From Oscillospiraceae bacterium (GTDB lineage: Bacteria > Bacillota > Clostridia > Oscillospirales > Ruminococcaceae), in the NCBI GenBank assembly GCA_017432285.1, contig JAFRJM010000008.1, positions 1-64,000 on the forward strand: 64,000 bases of DNA, given 5' to 3'. Made by a program: the position numbers and the translations under genes. The notes under the pieces were generated by a model. It made no database searches. It was not told where the DNA came from and saw nothing but the letters and a program-made list of their open reading frames with translations. Shown piece after piece: positions 1-8,983 of the stretch; within the stretch, counting starts at the first letter, position 1, and each line of letters opens with the position of its first letter.

Positions 1-58
1 CATGTGTTAGGCGCGCCGCCAGCGTTCGTCCTGAGCCAGGATCAAACTCTCTATTCGT
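1..58 (-). rRNA. rrs: 16S ribosomal RNA, 5' end only (partial)
   Basis: The reverse complement of positions 40-50 reads AGAGTTTGATC, the universal start of bacterial 16S rRNA, followed by CCTGGCTCAGGACGAACGC and a GGCGGCGCGCCTAACACATG stretch typical of Clostridia. The gene runs leftward off the window, so only about 58 bases are present. The mature 5' end is placed about 8-9 bases upstream of AGAGTTTGATC by analogy with known 16S genes. Confidence 0.96.
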
Positions 59-225
59 TTGTATCTTATCGGACCTTTCGGTCCGCTAAAGTCAAGCTCA
101 TTACGACGTTAACGTCTTTAATTTACTTGTTTTGCACAGCTCTCCGCTGTGCTGACAAGGGTTTTGCACTTCGTGATATTGTTTAATTTTCAAGGTCCAA
201 AGTGTGCTGCCCTTTTTGGGCCGCA
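59..225 (-). other. rRNA operon leader with hairpins
   Basis: Transcribed leader between the rRNA promoter and the 16S gene. It holds a GGACC/GGTCC hairpin (71-84), a perfect 12-bp palindrome GACGTTAACGTC (105-116) and a GCACAGC/GCTGTGC 7-bp hairpin (134-152). At 180-196 the transcript reads roughly ACCTTGAAAATTAAACA, resembling an element often seen in Firmicute rRNA leaders and spacers. These probably serve 16S precursor folding and processing. No protein is supported here; the short open frame at 4-186 overlaps the 16S start. Confidence 0.7.
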
Positions 226-231
226 CGACAG

Positions 232-260
232 ATTATATCAGTACGTAATATAGGTGTCAA
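232..260 (-). promoter_or_regulatory. rRNA operon promoter, consensus sigma-A type
   Basis: On the minus strand, TTGACA (255-260) and TATAAT (232-237) are both perfect consensus and are separated by exactly 17 bases. An A/T-rich stretch immediately upstream (about 262-285, A-tracts on the minus strand) fits an UP element. The -35 hexamer sits inside a GGTGT-TG-ACACC inverted repeat (253-264). Transcription would start near 225 and read the 16S gene. Confidence 0.93.
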
Positions 261-324
261 CACCTTTTTTGTTACTTTTTCAAGGAAACTTACAACGGCC
301 CCTAGCGTGTCATAAAATCGCAGA

Positions 325-1524
325 TTATGCCTTAAAAATAATGCGTTCTTCCTCTTGCTTTTTGCCTAGATTATCCGCTGTTTTTCTCATTTTTTTGTTG
401 AATAACACAGCGCTTATCAAAGCAGTGAATGGTATTGTCAGAAGGATAGTGGAAGCACCGATTAGCATGTCCAAAAGTTGCAAAATCACCACTTCAAGAT
501 TGAGAAGATCAAGCACCGATGATCGATATGCGAACAGCAGCAAAACAGTCGATAAGCTTGAGCCAATATAGGCAAGGATCAGCGTACTTATCTGAGTGCC
601 GAGGATATCTCTCCCTATATGGAATCCTGAATACAGCAAATCTTTAAACCTGCTCCCAGCCGTTTCCTGAGATACTTCCCATACCGAAGTCGCTACAGAC
701 ATCGATACGTCTAAAGTCGATCCCAGCGCCCCAATAAGTGTCGCTGCAAATACGATAGCGCGCATGTCGATCGCTTCTCCAAGAAGCGCGACCACATACA
801 TGTCTTCTTCTGATGCGAATCCGGTGATCTTCATCAATGAGTTCATAAACAACGAGAGAACTGCAGCAAGAGCAACACCGCTTATGCTTCCGATCATGGA
901 AGCTACCGATTTCTCATTGAAGCCTCCGACATATAGTGGGGTAATTACGATCGAAAACACGCACACCAGTATGGTCCACAGATATACGTTTAATCCTGAC
1001 AGAATAGCAGGAACAAACACTAAAAAAACTGCCGCGATGGTAAACCCTAGTGCAAGTGTGGTTGCAACACCTTTAAGCCCTGCAAACAAAACAAGAAAGA
1101 TCAAGATTGCTGCCAGCAATACAGCTATCCATTTGATCCGGAAATAATTCCCAGCAATATACGTTCCCTGCCCGACATCATAGACATATATCATATCCCC
1201 TTCTTCAACGCCAAAATTACCATGGGATACGATCTTATCAAAAGACTGCAGGGCAACTACTTTTTCCCCCTTCTTTTCTCCCAGTATAATGACACCTTCA
1301 AAAGTTACATCTGTCGATGAATTGGAAAAGGTTCCTGCATACGCATCATCTGTTGAAGATACATCAACAACATCTGTGACTTTTACCAGGTACGTTGCAT
1401 ATGAATACCCTGTCTGGCTGTTGAACATGTTTGCATCTCTGGATGTGTATAAATATGCTGCTGTAATCAGCACAACGCATACCGCAGTCAATATCAGATA
1501 TCTTTTAACTTCTTTCCAATCCAT
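325..1524 (-). CDS. YibE/F family membrane protein
   Basis: A 399-residue polytopic membrane protein of the YibE/F family (Pfam YibE_F), whose biochemical role is poorly known. An N-terminal membrane helix (about residues 9-27) is followed by an extracytoplasmic domain to about residue 130, then about seven more hydrophobic helices. The segment with GALGSTLDVSMSVAT is the family's conserved signature. The tail is short, charged and probably cytoplasmic. It is the last gene of a five-gene minus-strand run: the upstream MFS gene ends 3 bases before its ATG, and the ribosome site GGAAG lies in that junction. No clear terminator separates its TAA from the rRNA promoter about 65 bases further on, so read-through into the rRNA operon is possible. 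Confidence 0.88.
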   Translation of the reverse strand: MDWKEVKRYLILTAVCVVLITAAYLYTSRDANMFNSQTGYSYATYLVKVTDVVDVSSTDDAYAGTFSNSSTDVTFEGVIILGEKKGEKVVALQSFDKIVSHGNFGVEEGDMIYVYDVGQGTYIAGNYFRIKWIAVLLAAILIFLVLFAGLKGVATTLALGFTIAAVFLVFVPAILSGLNVYLWTILVCVFSIVITPLYVGGFNEKSVASMIGSISGVALAAVLSLFMNSLMKITGFASEEDMYVVALLGEAIDMRAIVFAATLIGALGSTLDVSMSVATSVWEVSQETAGSRFKDLLYSGFHIGRDILGTQISTLILAYIGSSLSTVLLLFAYRSSVLDLLNLEVVILQLLDMLIGASTILLTIPFTALISAVLFNKKMRKTADNLGKKQEEERIIFKA

Positions 1525-1527
1525 TCT

Positions 1528-2751
1528 TTACTTCCTAATATACTTGCCGCTGATGAGCGGGATATAAGCAAATAATCCTACAACGCCTGTCACAAAATAC
1601 AGGATAGGATTAAGGCCAAAATGATTTATCAGGAAAGAGCCTATTTGAGGGCCAATGATCATAGGCAGCAGGACAACGAATACCATCCTTACCCCTTCAA
1701 ATCTTCCTCTTGAATCTTCAGGAGTCAGGTTCTTGAACATAGCGGTAGCAGTTACGGTCATCAGGAAATAGCCTACATAAAGGAAGATGCGTGCAATGAT
1801 GATCACTACTATGTTCTTGGACATCCCATGCATCGCCGCTCCTACAAAAAACAGGATAGGAGAAATGGCCAGACCCTTCGCCCCGTTGTCAGAATCCACG
1901 AGTTTGCCTCCGATAAAACTGGCTGCAACTATGAACGGAAGCGCGCCTGCAGTAAGCAGTGTTGCGTACGTTTTAGGAACTTCAAGGTAATTGTTTGCAT
2001 AAATCATTTCATACGCGTAGCTGACCTGGAACCCGATCGCAAGAATGCAGAATGCAGACAGTATCAAAAACAGTTCTCTGTTATCTGTCCGTGATTGCTT
2101 CCCGAAAGCAGATAAAATGTCCTTTATTATATTTTTGTTCCGGCTTTCATCAGGTTTGAGATCGTCACCTTCAGTAATCCACCCTCCAACGATCAGACCG
2201 ACGACTGAAACCAGCGCACCGACACCTATGAAAAACGTGTGGTATCCGAATGAATCAATGATCGCTCCGGCTCCTACCAGGATAACTCCTGACACCAACG
2301 GTGCTATCTGCACTATAGCAGTGATCTTCCCTCTGTTTGATTCATCGGAAATGTCAGTCGTCCATGCGTTGTAACAGGCATCATATGCCGTTGAACCGAA
2401 GAATGTCATTACGCAGTCGATAATAACAACTGTCAGTGCGGCTGCCAGTTTGTTAGGCATCACTTCAGCCAAGATGATAGCTGCTGTAAAGAAGCCCCAG
2501 ATCACATACCCATATCTGATGAACGGCTTTCTCTTTCCTTCCCGGTCTGAAAAAATGCCTACCATGAATGTCGTCAGCGTGGCAACCAAAGCGCTTGCTC
2601 CGTTCATCAACGCGATCGGCCATGTTTCTGTTGTGATTACGTCATACGTGTAAGTGTTGAACCAGGAATTTTCAAGTCCCCATGCGATCTGGCCCAGAAC
2701 ACCAAGTATCACGACAATAAGAATAATTCTTCTGTTATTCTTTTTCTCCAT
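1528..2751 (-). CDS. MFS transporter
   Basis: A 407-residue protein with about 12 hydrophobic segments and the Major Facilitator pattern. The loop between helices 2 and 3 contains GIFSDREGKRKPF, close to the D-R-x-G-[RK]-[RK] signature and reminiscent of the sugar-transporting SLC45/GPH-like branches. The substrate cannot be told from sequence; sugar or sugar-conjugate transport is a guess supported only weakly by the nearby glycosidase. The start is supported by GGAGG inside the end of the upstream radical SAM gene, which stops 3 bases before this ATG, implying translational coupling. It lies between the radical SAM and YibE/F genes in one operon. Confidence 0.85.
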   Translation of the reverse strand: MEKKNNRRIILIVVILGVLGQIAWGLENSWFNTYTYDVITTETWPIALMNGASALVATLTTFMVGIFSDREGKRKPFIRYGYVIWGFFTAAIILAEVMPNKLAAALTVVIIDCVMTFFGSTAYDACYNAWTTDISDESNRGKITAIVQIAPLVSGVILVGAGAIIDSFGYHTFFIGVGALVSVVGLIVGGWITEGDDLKPDESRNKNIIKDILSAFGKQSRTDNRELFLILSAFCILAIGFQVSYAYEMIYANNYLEVPKTYATLLTAGALPFIVAASFIGGKLVDSDNGAKGLAISPILFFVGAAMHGMSKNIVVIIIARIFLYVGYFLMTVTATAMFKNLTPEDSRGRFEGVRMVFVVLLPMIIGPQIGSFLINHFGLNPILYFVTGVVGLFAYIPLISGKYIRK

Positions 2752-2754
2752 ATC

Positions 2755-3636
2755 TCAAGCCTCCTTGATGGCTTTATTCATATAATTCAGGACTTTCTTT
2801 TTGTCCCATGACCACTGCGGTTCAATCAGAAGTTTCTTCGGACCGTCTCCCGTGAAACGGTGCACTACCGTTCGAGCCGGCAAAACTTTAAGGCAATCAA
2901 TAACAATCTCTGTGTATTCTTCCAGAGTCAGGATGTGAAACGGATTCTCCTCATATTCTTTTGCCAGGTCAGTTCCCTTTAAAACATGAAGCATCTGCAA
3001 CTTGATCCCGTCCAGTTCCGGATCCAAAGATGATAGATATCTTACTGTACCCAGCATGTCTTCTTTTGACTCGCCCGGGAGTCCCAGGATCACATGAACT
3101 ATAACGGAAAGTCCTGCTTCTTTCAGGCGTCTGTACGCGTCCTCAAACACAGGCAATTTGTATCCCCTGCGTACTTTTTCTGCGGTCTGTTCATTTATCG
3201 TTTGCAGCCCCAGTTCGACCCAGACAGGTTTTTTCTTGTTCAGGGAAGAGAGAAAATCGACCATGTCCTGTTCAAGGCAATCCGGCCTTGTCCCTATCGA
3301 TAAGATAGCTATTTCAGGCTGATCAATCGTCTTGTTAAACAGTTTTTTCAATCTTTCCTGATCACCATAGGTGTTTGTAAAGGACTGATAATATCCAATG
3401 AATTTCCTCGCATTTGTCTTGGCCTGAATCCGTTGTTTCCCCGCCTCTATCTGTTCCCTGACAGGAAGGAATGCTGGAGAAAAATCTCCTGAGCCGCTTC
3501 CGGAGCAGAAAGTGCATCCCCCTGTTCCTAAGGTTCCGTCTCTGTTCGGACATGTGCAGCCCGAAGTTAAGGAAATGCGGTAAAGCTTTTCCCCATACTG
3601 CTGTTTCAACACCTCAGATAATGTCCTTATCTCCAT
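2755..3636 (-). CDS. TIGR01212-type (YhcC-like) radical SAM protein
   Basis: A 293-residue radical SAM enzyme. The N-terminus carries the subfamily pattern C-P-N-R-D-G...G-G-C-x-F-C (Cys29, Cys41, Cys44), which binds the [4Fe-4S] cluster that cleaves S-adenosylmethionine. An additional Cys27 is present. Downstream motifs (SIGTRPDCL, WVELGLQ, VHVILGLPGE) are typical of the partial TIM barrel in the Elp3/YhcC lineage. Its substrate is not established; YhcC relatives have been suggested to act in RNA modification or anaerobic metabolism, which I cannot verify here. It sits 25 bases after the phosphodiester glycosidase gene and 3 bases before the MFS gene. Confidence 0.88.
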   Translation of the reverse strand: MEIRTLSEVLKQQYGEKLYRISLTSGCTCPNRDGTLGTGGCTFCSGSGSGDFSPAFLPVREQIEAGKQRIQAKTNARKFIGYYQSFTNTYGDQERLKKLFNKTIDQPEIAILSIGTRPDCLEQDMVDFLSSLNKKKPVWVELGLQTINEQTAEKVRRGYKLPVFEDAYRRLKEAGLSVIVHVILGLPGESKEDMLGTVRYLSSLDPELDGIKLQMLHVLKGTDLAKEYEENPFHILTLEEYTEIVIDCLKVLPARTVVHRFTGDGPKKLLIEPQWSWDKKKVLNYMNKAIKEA

Positions 3637-3661
3637 ATCAAGTCGGCCTTTTTGTCAACGT

Positions 3662-5002
3662 CTAAACCACATATAGCCCGCGGGCTATCGCTCTTTCCTG
3701 TTCAGCATAAGTACCCGGATCTCTGTCTGAAAGGCGTAGTTCCCGCTTGCCATCCATCAGTATCTGCGCTGATCCTCCGCCATCCAGATGAACGGCATTT
3801 TTAACTCCAAGTTTTTCACAGATGTCTGCGGTCTCTTCCAGTGTCGCTCCGGTACTGTCTTCTCCTTCTTTATAACCAAACTTTCCCGCTCCCTCCAGCC
3901 AGATTAGAACCGGAAGGCCTTTTTCATCTGCTCCTAGTACCATCCGCGGCGCTCTGTACTTCCTGCCGTTAAGACGGTACAGTGTGGGCGGAAACATGGG
4001 TTGCCAGAATCTTGTCACAGAAAAGAACGGAGATATGTAATCCTCTGTCTTCTTTCCATCAACTATAACGCTGTTGCCTACTTGTATCCCAAAAGAGATT
4101 CCCTCCAGCTTTCCGAAACTGACTTCTTCGTTCGATCCGTGTTTTATCCTTCGATCTATATGCACGATGAAACCTCCTGACGGGATCTGGCAGTTTCCTC
4201 CATCTCTCCAGGCTATTATCCGGTTTCCTCTTATCACGATATCCGTGCCACCTTTGGGAGACCTTCGAAGCCTTGGTCTGTCACACAAAACCGCATTCTT
4301 GCCGTGTATATATTCTGTTCCATCTACTATGACTGAGATTTCCTCAAGTGATATCCTCCTGACTGATACCTTTCCCGCGTCGTCTACGAGCAACGCTTCC
4401 CTTCCAAACATCGGCGGTGAAATGACCGTCTCGTCTTTGACACAGAGCCCAAAAGGAGTGCCTACAGCATCATAAACTGTCGAACAATCCGTAGGATCCA
4501 TGACAAAAAACGATGCGTTCGCTTTCAGTTTTACTTCCTTATACGACTCGGTGAGGAATCCTGAGATATCGTCTACAGGAAGTATCATGACAGAATCCCG
4601 CTCTCCTTTTGCAGTGAACAGATCGCCTCTGTTCTTCAGAGTATTATATAAGTTTTCAGCATCTTTACTGAGAAATATCATGTTCCCTTTCTTTTCCCTG
4701 ATGCCTCTCTTGAACAATATTGCAGCACAGCAAAGCCTGTCTGCCACCGTTCCGTACTGTTTGTCTTCCATCGGGCAATGCACATCTACATCCTCCGGAA
4801 GTCTGAACAGGATCACTCTTCCGAAAAGCTTGGAATATTTTCTGACAATATAGTTCCCGTAAAGCTCACACAGTTTTGTAAAACCCTGAGGAGAAGGTTC
4901 CGGCTGAAGGAAATTAAGCGCCGTCCAAGAATCCAGAGAGACTCGTTGCACTCTCTGGATTCCCCCGTCTTCATGTTCAAATGTAAATATTTCAGATCTC
5001 AT
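3662..5002 (-). CDS. Phosphodiester glycosidase (NAGPA) domain protein
   Basis: A 446-residue protein whose C-terminal 200 residues match the NAGPA/phosphodiester glycosidase family (the domain of the human mannose-6-phosphate uncovering enzyme and of bacterial exopolysaccharide-associated proteins). The hallmark AVHLDGGGSAQ segment near residue 415 is present, preceded by VLIWLEGAGKFG and the variant ITEE-like region. I see no signal peptide, so it is probably cytoplasmic, unlike many relatives. The N-terminal half is not recognised. Its ATG overlaps the stop of the upstream aldo/keto reductase (ATGA), so the two are translationally coupled. Confidence 0.8.
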   Translation of the reverse strand: MRSEIFTFEHEDGGIQRVQRVSLDSWTALNFLQPEPSPQGFTKLCELYGNYIVRKYSKLFGRVILFRLPEDVDVHCPMEDKQYGTVADRLCCAAILFKRGIREKKGNMIFLSKDAENLYNTLKNRGDLFTAKGERDSVMILPVDDISGFLTESYKEVKLKANASFFVMDPTDCSTVYDAVGTPFGLCVKDETVISPPMFGREALLVDDAGKVSVRRISLEEISVIVDGTEYIHGKNAVLCDRPRLRRSPKGGTDIVIRGNRIIAWRDGGNCQIPSGGFIVHIDRRIKHGSNEEVSFGKLEGISFGIQVGNSVIVDGKKTEDYISPFFSVTRFWQPMFPPTLYRLNGRKYRAPRMVLGADEKGLPVLIWLEGAGKFGYKEGEDSTGATLEETADICEKLGVKNAVHLDGGGSAQILMDGKRELRLSDRDPGTYAEQERAIARGLYVV

Positions 5003-6099
5003 TCAAGGTTTCGGCACTGTTCAAGGAGCGTGATGATAGGCAGATGCTGCGGACATACGCTTTCGCACTGTCCGCACTGCAGGCATTCACTTGCCTTGCC
5101 TTTACCGGCAGTAACTATTGCGTACTCGCGTTTTGTACGGAACTCCGGGCTGCCTTTCTTACGGTTCTCAACCGTAAAGATATCCGGAATCGGGATCCCC
5201 ATCGGACAACCTTTGGTACAATAACGGCACCCGGTGCATGGGATGGATTTGTCAGCGTCAAACGCGGCCTGAGCTTTTTTGATGACTTCCTCTTCATGCT
5301 CCGTTAGAGGCTTGAAGTCCTTCATGAAACTCAGGTTGTCCTCCATCTGGGCAATATTGCTCATTCCGCTGAGAACTGCCAGAAGATTGTCTTTGCTGGC
5401 AACGAAACGGATCGCCCATGATGCATAAGACATTCCGGTTCCTTCGCTGTCAAAGATCTCTTTCACTGGATCGATAGGATCTGCCAGGATCCCTCCTTTT
5501 ACCGGTTCCATGACTGTGACAGGCTTTCCGTGCGCTTTGCATATCTCCCAGTTCCTGCGTGAGGCAACGCCGGGGTTCTCCCAGTCAGCATAGTTGATCT
5601 GCAACTGGACAAAGTCCACATCAGGATGCAGCGTCAGCAGCTCTTCCAGCAATTCCGGATCCGCATGGAAGGAAAAGCCATAATGCCTGATCTTTCCTTC
5701 TTCTTTCAGCTGCTTCACAAAATCCCACAGATGGTACTCATCATAGAGTTTATATGTGGATCTCTGAATGGCATGCAGAAGGTAATAGTCAAAATACCCT
5801 GCACCGCTTCTCTCCAAACTTATATCAAATTCCTTTTTCGCCTGCTCTTCGCTTGAAACTCCCATGACCGTACATTTCGTAGCCAATGTGTAAGTGTCTC
5901 TGGGATACCGTTTTACCAGAGCTTCCTTGATGGCTTCCTCTGATCCGGGATATGCATAAGCAGTATCAAAATAAGTTCCGCCCGCTTCGATAAACAGGTC
6001 GACCATTTTAGCTACCTGTTCAACGTCAATAGTCTGATCGTCAAGTCTCGGCAGACGCATAAGTCCAAATCCAAGTTTCAGTTTATTCTCTATTTCCAT
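4999..6099 (-). CDS. Aldo/keto reductase with C-terminal [4Fe-4S] ferredoxin domain
   Basis: A 366-residue protein. Residues 1-275 form an aldo/keto reductase TIM barrel with the expected Asp/Tyr (FDTAYAYPG), Lys (LATKC) and His (YYLLHA) catalytic positions. The C-terminal part carries two C-x2-C-x2-C-x3-C-P sets (CTGCRYCTKGCP and CLQCGQCESVCP), enough for two [4Fe-4S] clusters. This architecture is common in anaerobes, where electrons probably pass between the clusters and the barrel; the natural substrate is unknown. First gene of the minus-strand run 325-6099, divergent from the alpha-glucosidase; AGAGAGG precedes the start. Confidence 0.92.
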   Translation of the reverse strand: MEIENKLKLGFGLMRLPRLDDQTIDVEQVAKMVDLFIEAGGTYFDTAYAYPGSEEAIKEALVKRYPRDTYTLATKCTVMGVSSEEQAKKEFDISLERSGAGYFDYYLLHAIQRSTYKLYDEYHLWDFVKQLKEEGKIRHYGFSFHADPELLEELLTLHPDVDFVQLQINYADWENPGVASRRNWEICKAHGKPVTVMEPVKGGILADPIDPVKEIFDSEGTGMSYASWAIRFVASKDNLLAVLSGMSNIAQMEDNLSFMKDFKPLTEHEEEVIKKAQAAFDADKSIPCTGCRYCTKGCPMGIPIPDIFTVENRKKGSPEFRTKREYAIVTAGKGKASECLQCGQCESVCPQHLPIITLLEQCRNLE

Positions 6100-6235
6100 T
6101 TTCTTTTTCCTCTCTTTCTTATAATATTATACATTATATAAAAGAGGGTATGTATATCCTTAATCCAAAGCGATGCCATGTATAATGATATATAATTAAT
6201 AATGTATGTTAATTCACAAAAGGGAGATTTTTATC

Positions 6236-7912
6236 ATGAGATCCAGATGGTACAAAAACGCAATCGTTTATCAAATATACCCGTTCAGCTTTATGGATTC
6301 AAACAACGATGGATGGGGAGATATCGAAGGAATAATCTCAAAACTGGATTATATCAAGAATCTTGGTGCAACTGCTATCTGGTTCTCACCGCTTTATTCC
6401 TCTCCGGATTACGACTACGGTTACGATATAAGCGATTATAGGAATATTGATGAAAAATTTGGGAGCATGCAGTCTTTCGATACGCTTCTGGACGAATGTC
6501 ATAAGAGAGACCTAAAAGTGATCATGGACATGGTCATCAACCACACCTCCATTGAACATGAATGGTTCAAAAAAGCTATTGAATCTCCCGATTCACCATA
6601 CAGGGACTATTACATCATCCGCAAAGGCAAAAAAGAGAACGGCAAGCTCCTTCCTCCGTCCAACTGGGATTCTTCTTTCACCGGATCAGCCTGGGAACAG
6701 ATCGGTGACAGCGAAGACTTCTATCTTCACCTGTTCTGCAAAGAACAGCCTGACCTGAACTGGGAAAATCCTGAAGTCCGCAAAGAGATAATCGACATTC
6801 TTAACTTTTGGCTCGATAAAGGCGTAGACGGGTTCCGCTTCGATGTTTTCAATATGTTCTCTAAAGTCTATCCGATACAGGACGATATCGATAAAAAGAC
6901 TTTCCAGACAGGTGCCAAATACTTCGTTGACGGCCCAAGGATGCACGAGTTCCTCAAAGAGCTGAATGAGAAATCCCTCTCCCTCTATGACATATATACA
7001 GTCGGCGAATCCTATATACCGAGCGAAGAAAACGCCCTCGCATATGTAGATGAACGCAATAACGAACTTGATACTATCTTCAACTTTGCACATCTGGAAT
7101 CCGATAACATCAAGGGACTGAAGTTCTTCTGGAAGCCGTTCAACCTCCTGCAGTTCAAGAAAGGTCTTCTCAAACCGCAGGCGGACAATTACATGAATGG
7201 ATGGAACACGCTGGTCCTGGAGAACCACGATAATCCCCGCTGCGTTAACCGCTTCTCCATAGATACAAAACGCTACCGCTATGAAGCAGCGACTATGCTT
7301 GCTACTATAACCTTTATGGGGTTCGGAACACCTTTCATCTATATGGGTCAGGAAATAGGCATGACGAACTGCGATTTCCGCAGTATCGATGACATGAAAG
7401 ACCCGGTAAGCCACTTTGTATATGACCTTATGTGCAGTTACCATATGCCAAAGAAGCTGGCTTACAGCTTTATCAAGTACGGAGCAAGAGACCATGCGAG
7501 GGTCCCGATGCAATGGAATTCATCTGTGAACGGAGGCTTCAACAGCGGCCACGAACCATGGCAGTGCGTCAATCCGGCTTACAAGGATATCAATGTCGAG
7601 GCTGACCTTGCGAGCGACAGGTCTATCTATCGCTTCTATCAGAAGCTGCTTGAGATCAAGAAGACGAATGAGATCGCTATATATGGTGCCACACGCGAGT
7701 ATGATCACGAAAACAAGAAAGTGATCGCATACAGCAGAAGATATATGGGAGACAAACTTTTCGTCGCAGGAAACTTCAGCAAAAAAACGGCAAATTACAA
7801 ATTGCCGGATTGGGTAAATCCATCAAATATCCTTTTGAACAATTACCCTGCCCTTGCGGTCAAAGACGATGTGATCATTCTTAAACCATATCAGGCTGTG
7901 GTATTCAACTGA
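6236..7912 (+). CDS. GH13 alpha-glucosidase (oligo-1,6-glucosidase-like)
   Basis: A 558-residue glycoside hydrolase family 13 enzyme that hydrolyses alpha-glucosides, probably in the cytoplasm (no signal peptide). The catalytic residues are visible: nucleophile Asp203 (GFRFDVFN), acid/base Glu258 (TVGESYIP) and transition-state Asp332 (ENHDNPR). The opening WYKNAIVYQIYP and the VMDMVINHTS motif are classical. Val after the nucleophile Asp fits alpha-1,6-active relatives (oligo-1,6-glucosidase, dextran glucosidase), but trehalose-6-phosphate hydrolase is hard to exclude. I chose the ATG at 6236 because AGGGAG lies 9 bases upstream; an in-frame ATG at 6206 has no ribosome site. Monocistronic, closed by a strong hairpin. 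Confidence 0.92.
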   Translation: MRSRWYKNAIVYQIYPFSFMDSNNDGWGDIEGIISKLDYIKNLGATAIWFSPLYSSPDYDYGYDISDYRNIDEKFGSMQSFDTLLDECHKRDLKVIMDMVINHTSIEHEWFKKAIESPDSPYRDYYIIRKGKKENGKLLPPSNWDSSFTGSAWEQIGDSEDFYLHLFCKEQPDLNWENPEVRKEIIDILNFWLDKGVDGFRFDVFNMFSKVYPIQDDIDKKTFQTGAKYFVDGPRMHEFLKELNEKSLSLYDIYTVGESYIPSEENALAYVDERNNELDTIFNFAHLESDNIKGLKFFWKPFNLLQFKKGLLKPQADNYMNGWNTLVLENHDNPRCVNRFSIDTKRYRYEAATMLATITFMGFGTPFIYMGQEIGMTNCDFRSIDDMKDPVSHFVYDLMCSYHMPKKLAYSFIKYGARDHARVPMQWNSSVNGGFNSGHEPWQCVNPAYKDINVEADLASDRSIYRFYQKLLEIKKTNEIAIYGATREYDHENKKVIAYSRRYMGDKLFVAGNFSKKTANYKLPDWVNPSNILLNNYPALAVKDDVIILKPYQAVVFN

Positions 7913-7933
7913 TCTCCAACAAACATCAAATAA

Positions 7934-7970
7934 ATGAGCTCTGCATTATTCAAACGCAGAGCTCATTGTT
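7934..7970 (+). terminator. Rho-independent terminator, probably bidirectional
   Basis: Perfect 11-bp inverted repeat ATGAGCTCTGC (7934-7944) and GCAGAGCTCAT (7956-7966) with an 11-base loop, followed by TGTTTT. It lies between the convergent alpha-glucosidase (plus) and esterase (minus) genes. On the minus strand the stem is followed by TTATTTG, so it could serve both. Confidence 0.88.
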
Positions 7971-7996
7971 TTGTAATGCTGTATTCTATACAACTT

Positions 7997-8806
7997 TCAC
8001 GGCCAGACTTTATCCACTTCCTTAAATCCGATATAGTCCATAGCCTCGCATATAACTGAATCCCAAGCTTTCCAGTTGTGGACTCCATGGTATGTCGACA
8101 AAGTATAGTTGAAAGGATTGCCTTTGTATCCCAGGAACTTTTTCTTCATGACTTCGCTGTGGCGAAGAAGATCAGTCTCTTCCAGTCCGCAGTAATGGTA
8201 GAGGATCGGATATGGACCGCCGTTGGCGACTATGCGGTCTGCCTTGACGTAGCAGTCGTACTCAGTTCCTTCAAGATTAGGGAAAATGTCTCCATAGATG
8301 CGTTTCATTGCGCCGAGCCACTGAGGTGGCATCCTCCCCGAGTCATACTGTTCATGGAACATGTCGTTCGGCCAGTTCGCCGATGAAAGACAGATGATAC
8401 CGCTGTACTGATCCGGTTTCGACAGTCCCAAAGAAAGCGCTCCCAATCCGCCCATGGAAAGACCGCCGATAGCAACATCTTCGCGGCGGGTCGAACACCT
8501 GAAATACTTGCTGCAGACTTCAGGCAATTCTTCGGTAATGAAAGTGAAGTATCTCAGTCCGTCTGCCATATCATTGTAAAAACTGAATTCCCCATCCGGC
8601 ATCACAACTGCGATATCTCTCATGAGTGCGTACCTCTCGATGGAGGTCTGATTCATCCATGTTGCATAGCTGTCGCTCCATCCGTGAAGCAGATAAAGAG
8701 TCTTCCAGCCATTTTCCGGAGCATCGATCTTTTCCGGAAGAACGACATTGAATGTTGTCTCTCTTCCAAGAACTCTGGAACGGTAATTAAAAGTCAGATT
8801 TGCCAT
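7997..8806 (-). CDS. Esterase D-like alpha/beta hydrolase (tributyrin esterase family)
   Basis: A 269-residue alpha/beta hydrolase of the esterase D/CE1 superfamily, resembling tributyrin esterase EstA of lactic acid bacteria and S-formylglutathione hydrolase. The nucleophile elbow GGLSMGG places the catalytic serine at residue 117; YLLHG is the oxyanion loop, and HGVHNW near the end supplies the likely catalytic histidine. It probably cleaves short-chain esters in the cytoplasm (no signal peptide). The frame is open to 9163, but the ATG at 8806 has AGAGGAG correctly spaced upstream and begins with the family-typical strand, so the extension is spurious. It is divergent from the serine hydrolase at 8984. 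Confidence 0.87.
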   Translation of the reverse strand: MANLTFNYRSRVLGRETTFNVVLPEKIDAPENGWKTLYLLHGWSDSYATWMNQTSIERYALMRDIAVVMPDGEFSFYNDMADGLRYFTFITEELPEVCSKYFRCSTRREDVAIGGLSMGGLGALSLGLSKPDQYSGIICLSSANWPNDMFHEQYDSGRMPPQWLGAMKRIYGDIFPNLEGTEYDCYVKADRIVANGGPYPILYHYCGLEETDLLRHSEVMKKKFLGYKGNPFNYTLSTYHGVHNWKAWDSVICEAMDYIGFKEVDKVWP

Positions 8807-8983
8807 AGCAGTTCTCCTCTTCGATAAGCCGTACACGGCATTTTTGTTTCTAAATAATAGTATAACTAAAACGTAGACAAATAAAATCATTATCTGCTCT
8901 TTGTATCTTATAAGTGTTCTATTCAACCGCAAAGAATAATATAATGAAAATAACATATTATGAAGAAACGAAAGGGACAGCCT

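Noticed and set aside
4..186. 60-codon open frame at the left edge
   Set aside because: It overlaps the 16S rRNA start and rRNA leader on the opposite strand.
6686..7513. Minus-strand open frame of 275 codons opposite the alpha-glucosidase
   Set aside because: The plus strand encodes a clear GH13 enzyme with catalytic residues; the antisense translation has no family features.
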